Part shown: in pieces, positions 53,554 to 63,907 of the stretch | Layout of the letters: each line of letters opens with the position of its first letter | How positions within the stretch are numbered: position 1 is the stretch's first letter | From: Aquimonas sp041395245 | GTDB lineage: Bacteria; Pseudomonadota; Gammaproteobacteria; Xanthomonadales; Xanthomonadaceae | Direction of reading: 5' to 3' | Length of the DNA: 64,000 nucleotides | Assembly (NCBI GenBank): GCA_041395245.1 | Contig: JAWLAY010000010.1 | Coordinates: 140,868-204,867 of the forward strand | Translations under genes and position numbers: made by a program | The notes under the pieces: generated by a model | What the model saw: only the letters and a program-made list of their open reading frames with translations | The model's database searches: none | Told to the model about the DNA's origin: nothing

Positions 53554-56337
53554 ATGAACGGCCCGCACCACAAACCCGAAAATCAGGTTATCGGCGATGC
53601 CCAAGCGGATATGGCGACGCCGACCGTGGCGATGCCCTTGGCCGAAGGCACCGCCGATTCCGACCAAGCCTGGCCGCCAGGCTTGCGTTTGGGCGATTAC
53701 CGGATTGATGCCCTGGTCGCGTCGGGTGGCATGGGTGAGGTGTATCGCGCCACCCAGTTGCGTCCCGTCCAGCGAACCGTGGCAGTCAAACGCCTGAAAA
53801 CCCGCCAGCTCGACCTGCGACAACGGACTTGGTTCGAGCTGGAGCGACAGTTGCTCGCGCAGATGCAGCATCCCGCGATTGCCCAGTTGTTCGACGCGGG
53901 CACCTTGGATGACGGCACGCCCTTTCTGGTCATGGAATACATCGAGGGTGTGCCGCTGACACATTTCTGTCGCGAACACCAACTCCCACTGGCACCGCGC
54001 ATCGATTTGTTCCTGCAGTTGCTGGAGGGCGTGCAGCATGCTCATCAGCGCGGCGTCATCCACCGGGACCTCAAGCCCGCCAATGTGCTGGTGATCGGCA
54101 ATGATCGTCCACACCCGAAGCTAATTGACTTCGGAATTGCCAGCTCGGAAGGTCATACGGACGGTCAGGCCGGGACGCCGGAGTACATGAGCCCGGAGCA
54201 GGCAGACGCCACACTCGGCGCGCTGGATATTCGCAGTGACATCTACTCGCTGGGGGTGATGCTGTTCGAACTGCTGACCGGAGAACGCCCGGCGCGCAGT
54301 TCTCGCGAATGGGCGGCGCATACGCAAAGCCAGCCGATGACCAGGGCCTCGGAAGGACTGGCCAAGCGCGAACCGGAAACGCAGAAGCAGTGGGCAGCCG
54401 CCATGCAGATGCCATTGCGGCGACTGACACAGACTCTGCGCAGCGAGTTGGATTGGATCGTGATTCGCGCCACCGCGCTGGATCGTGCCGACCGCTATCC
54501 GACCGTCGCCGCGTTCGCCGAGGATCTGCAGCGATTCCTGCGCAAGCAACCCCTGGTGGCACACCCGGGTGGTCGCGCCTATCGGGCGCGCAAATTCGCA
54601 CGCCGCCACGCGTTGGCGCTGGCCAGTGGCCTGAGCGTCGTTTTGGCGCTGGTGGTCGGCTTGAGTCTGGCCCTGCTCGGACTGCGCGAAGCACGCGAAC
54701 AGCGTGCGGAGGCCGAGGCCCGCGGGCAGCAACTGCAGCAGGTAGTGAGTTTCCAGAAGCGCATGCTGGCCGCGCTCGATCCGGGCGCGCTGGGGCAGGG
54801 CATGTTGTCGATCCAGCGCGAGTTGGTGGCGCGCACGCCTGCCTATCGGGCGATGGACGAGCAGTCTCGCATCGGTCTGTTGCGCGCGATTGATCTGACC
54901 GATCCGGTTGATCTCGCCCGCAATGTACTGGACCGGCAAATCCTGCAGCAGGCGCTGGGTACCATCGAGCGGGATTTCAATGCGCAACCGGTGCTGGCCG
55001 ACGAACTGCGCGGCAGCGTGGCGGATACCTATGAAGGCATCGGCAACGCGCGCGCGGCGGCGGATCTGCTGGGTCAGCGGATCGTCGCCGAAACCCAACG
55101 TTACGGCGAACGTGATCCACGCCGGTTGGAAACGCTTGGGCGCTGGATCGTTGCCTTGCAGGCATCCGGTCAGGTCAAGGAAGCGCAGCAAGCTGCTGCG
55201 CTCGCCGATGCCGGTCTGGAGGCGCTTGAGCGACTGCCGAGACCGTGGATCGATCTGCAGGCGGTATTGGCCCAGGTGGACATGGACGCAGGGCGTTTTG
55301 CCGACGCCGAAGTCCGTCTTGCCTCGGCGTTGCAGCGGATGACCGATCCATCGCTGACTGGCGAGCAATTGCTGCGCGCCAAACTGCTGTCCCGCCATGC
55401 GCTCGCTTTGCTCCGCCTGAATCGCGCGGACGAAGCGCGTGAGCAAAGCGAAGCCACCCTGAACGCACTGCCTGCTGACGCTGTGTTGACGCTTGAACAG
55501 ATGCAGACCCTGAACAACCTGATTCCCGTTCGCGCCGAGATGGGCGATGTGGAAGGTGCGCTGGCGATCAGCGATCGATTGTTCGACCGATCACAGTCGT
55601 TGCTGGGTCGCGAACACCCGTTCAGTCTGCTGCAATTGAGCAATTCCGGAACCAGTCTGGTGCGTCTGCAGCGATTCGAAGAGGCCAACGTCCTGTTGCG
55701 CGAAGTGGTCGAATCGCGTGATCGGATATTGGGACCGCGACATCCACTGAGTTTGCGTGCGCGGGGCAATCTGGCGGCATCCCTGGCGCGTGCGGTACAG
55801 GATGATGAGCCCAGTCCGGCGCGCACGGCGGCCTTGCAGGAAGCGGTCGTGCTGTTGCGCGATGTGGCGGCGGCGCGCGTCGACCTGCTCGGTCCGCGCC
55901 ATCCCGACACCCTGCAGTCCATCGCCAGCGTGGCCTCGGTGTTGGGCTTCCTCGGCGATCCCGGCGAAGCGCTGAGCCTGGTTGACGGCGTGGCGGAAAT
56001 CCGCACGGCGGACCTGGGAGAAAGCCATCCCGAAACGCTCAACATCATCGAGCTGCGAGGGCGACTGCAGGCTCAGGCCGGGCGCCTGAAAGCGGCCAGG
56101 CGGGACTTCCTCACCGTGTTGAATGGTCGGCGGGCGACGCTTGAGGACGGTCATCCGCAAGTTCTGTCGGCAGCCTGGAATCTCGCCGAGTTGCCGGCCA
56201 CCGCCTTGAGCTCCGCAGACATCGCGCTATTGCGTGACGAGGTATTTGTGCCCTTGCTCGCGATGGAGACTGACTCGCTGCAGGCCTCGGTTCGTGCCCA
56301 ATTGGACTCCGTACGAAAGTGGGTCACGGCGCACTGA
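53554..56337 (+). CDS. Membrane Ser/Thr protein kinase with a TPR-like C-terminal sensor region
   Basis: The 927-residue protein has a PknB-like kinase domain (about 48-335): G-loop SGGMGEVYRAT, Lys79 in VAVKRLK, HRDLKPANVL (170-179), LIDFGIAS and GTPEYMSPEQ. All catalytic residues are present. A single membrane helix follows (about 350-375; ASGLSVVLALVVGLSLALLG), then a coiled stretch and about 500 residues of helical repeats (LLGREHPFSLLQLSNSGTSL, ILGPRHPLSLRARGNLAASL, DLLGPRHPDTLQSIASVASV) of the TPR_10/12 type. The kinase side is in the cytoplasm. The adjacent FHA-GGDEF protein is a likely phospho-partner. Confidence 0.92.
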   Translation: MNGPHHKPENQVIGDAQADMATPTVAMPLAEGTADSDQAWPPGLRLGDYRIDALVASGGMGEVYRATQLRPVQRTVAVKRLKTRQLDLRQRTWFELERQLLAQMQHPAIAQLFDAGTLDDGTPFLVMEYIEGVPLTHFCREHQLPLAPRIDLFLQLLEGVQHAHQRGVIHRDLKPANVLVIGNDRPHPKLIDFGIASSEGHTDGQAGTPEYMSPEQADATLGALDIRSDIYSLGVMLFELLTGERPARSSREWAAHTQSQPMTRASEGLAKREPETQKQWAAAMQMPLRRLTQTLRSELDWIVIRATALDRADRYPTVAAFAEDLQRFLRKQPLVAHPGGRAYRARKFARRHALALASGLSVVLALVVGLSLALLGLREAREQRAEAEARGQQLQQVVSFQKRMLAALDPGALGQGMLSIQRELVARTPAYRAMDEQSRIGLLRAIDLTDPVDLARNVLDRQILQQALGTIERDFNAQPVLADELRGSVADTYEGIGNARAAADLLGQRIVAETQRYGERDPRRLETLGRWIVALQASGQVKEAQQAAALADAGLEALERLPRPWIDLQAVLAQVDMDAGRFADAEVRLASALQRMTDPSLTGEQLLRAKLLSRHALALLRLNRADEAREQSEATLNALPADAVLTLEQMQTLNNLIPVRAEMGDVEGALAISDRLFDRSQSLLGREHPFSLLQLSNSGTSLVRLQRFEEANVLLREVVESRDRILGPRHPLSLRARGNLAASLARAVQDDEPSPARTAALQEAVVLLRDVAAARVDLLGPRHPDTLQSIASVASVLGFLGDPGEALSLVDGVAEIRTADLGESHPETLNIIELRGRLQAQAGRLKAARRDFLTVLNGRRATLEDGHPQVLSAAWNLAELPATALSSADIALLRDEVFVPLLAMETDSLQASVRAQLDSVRKWVTAH

Positions 56338-56377
56338 CGACGCCGCGACGGTCGCCGGGAATACACCTCTGGACGGC

Positions 56378-57316
56378 TCAGCGATCGCGCGCTGCCTCGG
56401 CGGCAACCTGCGGATCGCTGACGGTACGTCGTGCCAACTGAGCCTCGCGGTGCGCGATGTAGGCGTTGGCGGCTAGGATGATCAGACTTCCAGCAATGAC
56501 CCAGGCGTCCATCGGTTCGTCGAACAGCCAAATCCCTGCAGCGACGACCAAAGGCATCTGCAGGAAACTGATCGGGGTCAGGAAGGACGCATCGGCCATG
56601 CGCAAGGCGCGGGTCCAGCACAGGTGCCCCAGCGTGCCGAACATGCCCGCCAGCACGATCCACAACCAGATGATGCCCACCGGCCACTGCCAGACGAACA
56701 GTGCAGGCAGCAGCGACATGGGAACCCAGATCAGGGTGGTGAACAGCACGATGGCGTCAGGCTTCTCGGTGCGCGAGAGAAACTTGATGCTGATCGCGAC
56801 CGTTCCGCTTAACGCGGCGGACAGCACGGCGATCCAGGCGCCCTGATTGAAGTCAGTGCCGGGGCGGAGAATGACCAGCACCCCAACAAAACCGATCAGG
56901 ACGGCGGTCCAGCGTCGCGCGCGGACCACTTCGCCGAGGACCAGCACGGCGCCGATGGTGACGAACAATGGCGTCGCGTACGACAGCGCGACCGCCTGTG
57001 CCAGCGGCAGGTTCACGATGGCCCAGAATCCTGCCAGCATCGACGCGATGCCAATCAGGCAGCGCAGCACGTAGAAGCGCAATTTGTCGGTCTTGAGCAG
57101 ACTGGGGCCGTGCTGAATCAGCAGTGGAAGCGCGAACACGAGACCGAACAGATTGCGGAAAAAGGCGATCTCGAAAGGATGCAACTGGCGGCTGGCCAGA
57201 CGTATCCACACTGCCATCAGTCCAAAGAACACGGTGCTGACGGCCATCCACGCGACCGCCTGCCACAGGGTGCGGCTGGCCTGCTGCCCACGCGCGATGG
57301 CGTCGTCATCGCTCAT
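56378..57316 (-). CDS. EamA/RhaT-family drug/metabolite transporter
   Basis: The 312-residue protein has about ten hydrophobic segments and two EamA halves (AVWIRLASRQLHPFEIAFFR, VNLPLAQAVALSYATPLFVT, GEVVRARRWTAVLIGFVGVL; then FLTPISFLQMPLVVAAGIWL, FDEPMDAWVIAGSLIILAAN). Such 10-TMS proteins export small metabolites; the substrate is not predictable. I chose the ATG at 57316, which overlaps the murB stop by four bases. Confidence 0.9.
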   Translation of the reverse strand: MSDDDAIARGQQASRTLWQAVAWMAVSTVFFGLMAVWIRLASRQLHPFEIAFFRNLFGLVFALPLLIQHGPSLLKTDKLRFYVLRCLIGIASMLAGFWAIVNLPLAQAVALSYATPLFVTIGAVLVLGEVVRARRWTAVLIGFVGVLVILRPGTDFNQGAWIAVLSAALSGTVAISIKFLSRTEKPDAIVLFTTLIWVPMSLLPALFVWQWPVGIIWLWIVLAGMFGTLGHLCWTRALRMADASFLTPISFLQMPLVVAAGIWLFDEPMDAWVIAGSLIILAANAYIAHREAQLARRTVSDPQVAAEAARDR

Positions 57317-58377
57317 GTCGTGGCGTCGCTGAACACGACCGGTTCGCGCTCCAGCGTCAGCCCGAATCGCTGCTGGACCGAAGTCGTGATGTCCGTGGCC
57401 AGGGCCAGAATATCTTGCGCCCGTCCGCCACCATGATTGACCAGCACCAGTGCATGGCGATCCGACACCCCGACCGCCGCTCGACGATGGCCTTTCCAGC
57501 CGCAGGTTTCGATCATCCACGCTGCCGACACCTTGCGTTCGTCTGAATCGGCGACCGGGAAGATCGGCATTGACGGCCAGTCGCGCGCCAGTTGGTTCGC
57601 GATGGCGGCGCTGACCTGCGGGTTCTTGAAGAAGCTGCCGGCATTGCCCAATTCGACGGGGTCGGGTAGTTTGCGGCGGCGAATTGCGGCGATGGCATCG
57701 GCTACCTGCGCAGGGCTCGCCGCGCCTGGCGACACAATGCCTGCTTCACGCAGCGCCGCTTCTACACCGGGATAGTCGATGCGTGGCTGACCGCTCCGAC
57801 GCAGGCGAAGACTTATGCTTCGGATCAGCCATCGTCCCGGCTCGCGCTTGAACCGGCTGTCCCGATAGCCAAACTCGCAGGTGTCCGCGTTGAACACCTG
57901 CGGGCTTGCGGATCGCAGGTCAATGGCGTCGACGGCGGTCACGCACGAGGCGATCTCGCTGCCGTAGGCGCCGATGTTCTGTACCGGCGCAGCGCCCACC
58001 GTGCCCGGAATCAGGCTCAGATTCTCGATGCCCCACAGACCCGCTCGCACGCAGTGCTCGACCAGCGCATGCCATGGTTCGCCCGCCTCGGCATGGACCA
58101 GCGCGTCGCCGTCCGGCAAGGCCTCGATGCGGATTCCGCGCGTGGCGATTTGCAGGATGGGCGCTTCGATCACCTCGTCCAGCAGGACATTGCTGCCGCC
58201 GCCCAGCACGAGAATTGGCAGTTTCCGCTTGTTCGCGTACTGAGCCGCCACGATGGCGGCATCGCTCACCTGGTTTCGCTCGGTCACGCGCATCAGCCAG
58301 CGCGCTTGCGAGGCAAATCCAAAGGTGTTGGCGTCGCGCAGCGGGACATTGCTCAGAGCGTTGGGGAAGGGCATCAA
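57313..58377 (-). CDS. murB: UDP-N-acetylenolpyruvoylglucosamine reductase
   Basis: FAD enzyme making UDP-N-acetylmuramate for peptidoglycan. The 354-residue protein has LPILVLGGGSNVLLDEVIEA, the FAD region NLSLIPGTVGAAPVQNIGAY, FGYRDSRFKR, LGNAGSFFKNPQVSAA and the C-terminal WMIETCGWKGHRRAAVGVSD. It is the E. coli type I form. Its start overlaps the pyrD stop by four bases. Confidence 0.95.
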   Translation of the reverse strand: MMPFPNALSNVPLRDANTFGFASQARWLMRVTERNQVSDAAIVAAQYANKRKLPILVLGGGSNVLLDEVIEAPILQIATRGIRIEALPDGDALVHAEAGEPWHALVEHCVRAGLWGIENLSLIPGTVGAAPVQNIGAYGSEIASCVTAVDAIDLRSASPQVFNADTCEFGYRDSRFKREPGRWLIRSISLRLRRSGQPRIDYPGVEAALREAGIVSPGAASPAQVADAIAAIRRRKLPDPVELGNAGSFFKNPQVSAAIANQLARDWPSMPIFPVADSDERKVSAAWMIETCGWKGHRRAAVGVSDRHALVLVNHGGGRAQDILALATDITTSVQQRFGLTLEREPVVFSDATT

Positions 58378-59417
58378 CTACTTCGGGGTGAGGCCATTTC
58401 GCGGCGGCGTCGGATGGCCTCGACGCAGTCACGGATCAGCGGTGCGCCATGGTAGATGAAGCCGGTATACAACTGCACCAGCGATGCGCCCGCGGCGATT
58501 TTTCCCACCGCATCGGCGCCCGAATGGATGCCGCCGACGCCGATCACCGGGATTGACGAGGGTAGGTGGGCACGCAGGTGGCGCAGAACCTGGGTGGAGC
58601 GCCCATATAGCGGTTTGCCCGACAGCCCACCTGCCTCTTTGGCGTGCACATGCCCCTGCACGGGAAGTCGATCCACGGTGGTGTTGGTAGCAATCACGCC
58701 ATCGACACGACTGGCCGCGAGGATCATGCACATCGACTCCAGTTGCGAATCGCTGAGGTCGGGGGCGATCTTCACCAGCACCGGTGTGCGCTTGCGATGC
58801 TGGGCTGCCAGTTTTTCCTGCGTATCGCGCAGTCGACTCAGCAAGCGATGCAGTTCGTCCGCATTCTGCAGCTCGCGCAAGCCCTGCGTGTTGGGCGAAG
58901 AGATGTTCACCGTGACGTAGTGCGCGGCCGGGTAGACACGCTCCAGACAGTATCGGTAGTCGTCGAAGGCTTTCTCGTTGGGCGTGTCTTTGTTCTTGCC
59001 GATGTTGATCCCGAGCACACCCTTGTAACGACTGCGGTCGACGTTCTGCAGCAGGGCATTCACACCGAGATTGTTGAAGCCCATGCGGTTGATGATTGCC
59101 GCGTGTTGCTTCAGACGAAACAGGCGTGGCTTGGGATTGCCCTCCTGCGGACGGGGCGTGGTGGTGCCGATTTCCAGAAAGCCGAAGCCCAGTGCGCCCA
59201 ACGCATCGATGTGCGCACCATCCTTGTCCAGACCGGCGGCCAGGCCAACGGGATTGGCGAATTCGATATCCCAGAACTTGACCTTGCACGGGTTTACTCT
59301 CGGTGCGATCAGCCGAGTCAAACCAAGCGAATGAACTTTGTCGAGTTGGGTCAGTGCGAGGTCGTGAGCACGCTCAGGATCGAGCGAAAACAGCAGCGGA
59401 CGAACGAACGAATACAT
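58374..59417 (-). CDS. pyrD: Dihydroorotate dehydrogenase (quinone), class 2
   Basis: Membrane-associated FMN enzyme of pyrimidine synthesis. The 347-residue protein has the N-terminal amphipathic segment MYSFVRPLLFSLDPERAHDL, ANPVGLAAGLDKDGAHIDAL, FLEIGTTTPRPQEGNPKPRL, NRMGFNNLGVNALLQNV, VNISSPNTQGLRELQ and GGLSGKPLYGRSTQVLRHL. I chose the ATG at 59417, the family start. First gene of a pyrD-murB-EamA set. Confidence 0.96.
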   Translation of the reverse strand: MYSFVRPLLFSLDPERAHDLALTQLDKVHSLGLTRLIAPRVNPCKVKFWDIEFANPVGLAAGLDKDGAHIDALGALGFGFLEIGTTTPRPQEGNPKPRLFRLKQHAAIINRMGFNNLGVNALLQNVDRSRYKGVLGINIGKNKDTPNEKAFDDYRYCLERVYPAAHYVTVNISSPNTQGLRELQNADELHRLLSRLRDTQEKLAAQHRKRTPVLVKIAPDLSDSQLESMCMILAASRVDGVIATNTTVDRLPVQGHVHAKEAGGLSGKPLYGRSTQVLRHLRAHLPSSIPVIGVGGIHSGADAVGKIAAGASLVQLYTGFIYHGAPLIRDCVEAIRRRREMASPRSS

Positions 59418-59625
59418 GCAGTAGCCCAGGCAGGTTGAAATCAAACTGGACCAGAGTGCCGATGGGATCAGCGGCAATCACTGGCGATGACACGGAGACA
59501 TACCCCCCGGTAGGTCTCCACCCCTGCGTACTAGTCGCTCGAACTAGGCAAAACCCATCAAGAAATTTTGCAATTGGAGCTTAGCGGATTTTTCGACGCA
59601 CTGCGTCAAGACGACGTAGGCCAGA

Positions 59626-59655
59626 GCGGGCTGCGGAAGATGCCCCGCAGCCCGC
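59626..59655 (-). terminator. Hairpin downstream of the ALDH7 gene
   Basis: An 11-bp perfect stem (GCGGGCTGCGG at 59626-59636, CCGCAGCCCGC at 59645-59655) ten bases after the dehydrogenase stop, with an 8-base loop. No T run follows on the minus strand. The rest of the 59418-59664 gap shows no gene and should hold the pyrD promoter. Confidence 0.6.
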
Positions 59656-59664
59656 CAACGGTGT

Positions 59665-61194
<1,530 letters not shown>

Positions 61195-61418
61195 AGAGAT
61201 TCCTTGTCGAACGGGGGACGTATTGCAAACGGTGCAGCGACCACGGTGGCTGCGTGCACTTAGTTTAACAGTCTGCGATGAACGCCCGCGCTGCCGACGC
61301 CGGACGATCCCGGGTAGGGAAGCCACCGCTGCGCTTTGCCGATACCGTGACCCAACGCCGTCGGGTCGGGTCATCACGCTCTGTATCACGGTGCGGCGTG
61401 CGCTTACGGCAGCACGCG

Positions 61419-62465
61419 TCAGAACGCCTCGCGCTCGGCCTCCAGGTAGGCCAGGCTGGTGTACTTGCCGATGTTGTCGTCGAAGCCTTGCATCGTCCCT
61501 GCGCGCGCCGCGACGCGTGGGTCCTGCAGTACCAACGCCTTGACCTGATCGAGTGGCGTGCCATCTTCGACCGCCTTGACGCAGGTTTCCCAGATGCCTT
61601 TCAGGAAACTGCCATAGCTCCGCAACAGATCCTTGCTGGGCAGACCATGGCCGGGTAGCCAGAGCTGCTCGCCTGCGGCGGCGCTGAGCGCGTCGAAATA
61701 CGCGAAGGTGCCCGGATAGCTGCCATCGTCCATGTTGGCGATGCGATTGCCCATGGCGATGTCGCCCACCTGGGTGACCTGATCCTCGATCACTTCAACG
61801 CTCAGATCCGCCGGTGTATGCGCGTGGCCGTAGAAGTGCATGCGCAAGGTGACATCGCCAAACGAAAACGTCTGTCCGTGTTCCACCGCGCGGTTTGGCG
61901 CGACGACCACGGTGCCTGCGGTGGCGTGCTCGGTCCATTGCTCCAGCGCCTGCTGCCACAGCTTGCCGTCATAGCTCTGAATACGATCGATGGCAGGCTG
62001 CAAGGCGTAGATCGGCAGTTCGCTGCCGAAGGCTTCGGCGAAGGCCTGATTTCCCAGCCAGTGATCGCCATGGAAATGACTGTTGAATACCGCAACCACC
62101 GGCTTGTCGGTGACCGTGCGGATCATCCGGATCGCCATCTGGCCAATCTGCAGCGAGGAGCCGGAATCCAGCACCACCACGCCGTCGCGCGTCACCACAA
62201 AGAAGATGTTCGACATCATTCCCTGATTGCGTGCGGTGGGAAAGCCGTCTTCGGCAAAAATCATCCAGACATGCTCGGACACTTGTTGTGGCTTGATGTC
62301 GGGCATCGCTGGGCCAAAGCGCGTCGAACTGTCCGATTGCGCGAAGGCTTGCAGACCCGACAACAAGGAGAGTCCTGCCAGACTGCAGGGACCGATGGCG
62401 CGCAGGAAACGACGCCGGGACGCATCGTGCGTTGCGCGGATGAGGCTTGGGTCGGTCACGCTCAC
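61419..62465 (-). CDS. Tat-exported metallo-beta-lactamase-fold hydrolase
   Basis: The 348-residue protein has a twin-arginine-like signal (SRRRFLRAIGPCSLAGLSLL) and an MBL fold with the zinc motif NSHFHGDHWLGNQAF (HxHxDH at 130-135), HFYGHAHTPADLSVEVIEDQ, and GDIAMGNRIANMDDGSYPG. It resembles periplasmic SoxH or quinoprotein-relay-type proteins. The substrate is unknown. Its promoter region contains a decayed copy of the 169-bp palindromic element. Confidence 0.85.
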   Translation of the reverse strand: MSVTDPSLIRATHDASRRRFLRAIGPCSLAGLSLLSGLQAFAQSDSSTRFGPAMPDIKPQQVSEHVWMIFAEDGFPTARNQGMMSNIFFVVTRDGVVVLDSGSSLQIGQMAIRMIRTVTDKPVVAVFNSHFHGDHWLGNQAFAEAFGSELPIYALQPAIDRIQSYDGKLWQQALEQWTEHATAGTVVVAPNRAVEHGQTFSFGDVTLRMHFYGHAHTPADLSVEVIEDQVTQVGDIAMGNRIANMDDGSYPGTFAYFDALSAAAGEQLWLPGHGLPSKDLLRSYGSFLKGIWETCVKAVEDGTPLDQVKALVLQDPRVAARAGTMQGFDDNIGKYTSLAYLEAEREAF

Positions 62466-62519
62466 GCGATTCTCCTGGTCTGGGTTTGGCTGACCGCGGT
62501 GTACGGCCGGTGACCAATA

Positions 62520-62688
62520 GTAGGAGTGTGTCTGAGTTTGTGGGAAATCAGCATCGCATCCTCATGGACTGTTCTTTACTGCGGGATCCCCGGGAAATAG
62601 TTGAACCATTGCCCGGCGAAAACCAGAAAACGTGGTGCAAGTCTCGCCGGGCTTTCGCTTGAGTTTCTCAATCCTGAGAGGTTGCCGG
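62520..62688. repeat. Decayed third copy of the 169-bp palindromic element
   Basis: Aligned by eye with copy B, this region keeps the start (TAGGAGTGTGTCTGAG), the central GGGAAATAGTTGAACCATTG (a disrupted form of the 23-bp palindrome) and the right part (GGCGAAAACC, GCTTTCGCTTGAGTTTCTCA, ATCCTGAGAGG), but with many substitutions and a lost CTAG right end. It lies between the MBL gene and the AraC-family gene. Confidence 0.65.
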
Positions 62689-62810
62689 ATCAGTGTGGTC
62701 GCAGAGTGCGGGCGATTCGGGCACCTGATGCGATGGTGGGGTTCGTTGTTCGCGCGAAGGACGGCACTGGTGATCAGGCGCTGACCGCAGGGCAGGGCTA
62801 AGCTCGTTGC

Positions 62811-63749
62811 ATGATCCAGACCACCAACAGCCCGAACCCAAACAGCCGATGGCATCGGCGCTTTCAGCCCGTGCTCGATCACCTCGACGCAAACCTCGAC
62901 GTAGCGCTCGATTGCACCGCGCTGGCCTCATTGGCCAACTGTTCGCCCTGGCATTTCCAGCGCCAGTTCAGCGCGCTGTTCGGACTGCCGCTGGGTCGCT
63001 ATCAGCAACTGCGGCGTCTGCAACGCGCCGCGCAGGCCCTGGCGTATCGGCAGGACTCGGTCGCCGCGATCGCGCTGCAGGCGGGATACGGCTCGCTGGA
63101 AGCCTTCACGCGCGCCTTTCAGCGCACGCTGGGTCAGTCGCCCAGTGCATTCCGCGCACAGCCCGACTGGCTGAGCCTGTCGCATGCCCTCACGATTCCG
63201 ACGAGTATGCCCACCATGACCGATTTCACCCCGTACCTGCAGGTTGTCGATGTGCCCGGCATTGAACTGTTCGCGATGTCGCACCGTGGCGACCCACGAA
63301 AACTCGGCGACACCCTGCGACGCTTCATCGCCTGGCGACGTGAGCACGGCCTGCATCCGCGCAACAGTCGCACCTTCAATCTGTTTCACACGCCACCGGA
63401 TGAACCCGTCGACACCTTCCGCATCGACTTGGCCGTCGAAGTGCCCACGCATCGCGATATTGACCTCTCCGCCAGCGATGTATTCCGCACCCGAATTCCA
63501 CCCATGCGCGCCGTCGTCATTGCGCATGTTGGCCCAGATAGTCGCATGGCTGCGGCGTTCGAGTGGTTGTATCGCGAATGGCTGCCCGAACGTGGCGAAG
63601 AACCCGACGATTTCCCGCCCTGGCTGGAGCGACTCGACCTTGGCCCCGATCTGCCGGAGTCGAAACGGCGCTGGCGGGCCGTGATTGGCTTGAAGCGCGT
63701 CGCGGAAAATGACAACCCGCAGGCCAGCGCCAGAGCGCCCCACTGTTAG
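62811..63749 (+). CDS. AraC-family regulator with GyrI-like effector domain
   Basis: The 312-residue protein has an N-terminal AraC DNA-binding domain (about 12-118; LASLANCSPWHFQRQFSALF, DSVAAIALQAGYGSLEAFTR, AFQRTLGQSPSAFR) and a C-terminal GyrI-like/SHV2-type domain (about 135-305; VDVPGIELFAMSHRGDPRKL, DTFRIDLAVEVPTH), like Rob or SbmC-linked regulators that bind small, often toxic, compounds. It is divergent from the MBL gene, so it may regulate it, but that is only positional. Confidence 0.9.
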   Translation: MIQTTNSPNPNSRWHRRFQPVLDHLDANLDVALDCTALASLANCSPWHFQRQFSALFGLPLGRYQQLRRLQRAAQALAYRQDSVAAIALQAGYGSLEAFTRAFQRTLGQSPSAFRAQPDWLSLSHALTIPTSMPTMTDFTPYLQVVDVPGIELFAMSHRGDPRKLGDTLRRFIAWRREHGLHPRNSRTFNLFHTPPDEPVDTFRIDLAVEVPTHRDIDLSASDVFRTRIPPMRAVVIAHVGPDSRMAAAFEWLYREWLPERGEEPDDFPPWLERLDLGPDLPESKRRWRAVIGLKRVAENDNPQASARAPHC

Positions 63750-63877
63750 ATGAGTCCCCCACCCAGATGGTCGATCATTTCCGGCAGCAGCGACGGGACA
63801 AGTGGAATGCGGTCTGCGACGGCAAGTGTTCTTCGGAACCCCAACACCACGAGGGAGTCGGCGCGATCAGGCAAGAA

Positions 63878-63907
63878 AAAACCCCAACCGGGAACGGTTG
63901 GGGTTTT
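63878..63907 (-). terminator. Rho-independent terminator near the right edge
   Basis: A 13-bp perfect stem (63878-63890 and 63895-63907) with a GGAA loop. On the minus strand it is followed by TTTTTTCTTGCC, so it best serves a leftward gene entering from the right of the window. On the plus strand it could also end AraC transcripts. No gene is supported in 63750-64000; a 10-bp inverted repeat (ATGCAAAGCA, 63942-63951 and 63968-63977) is also present. Confidence 0.75.
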
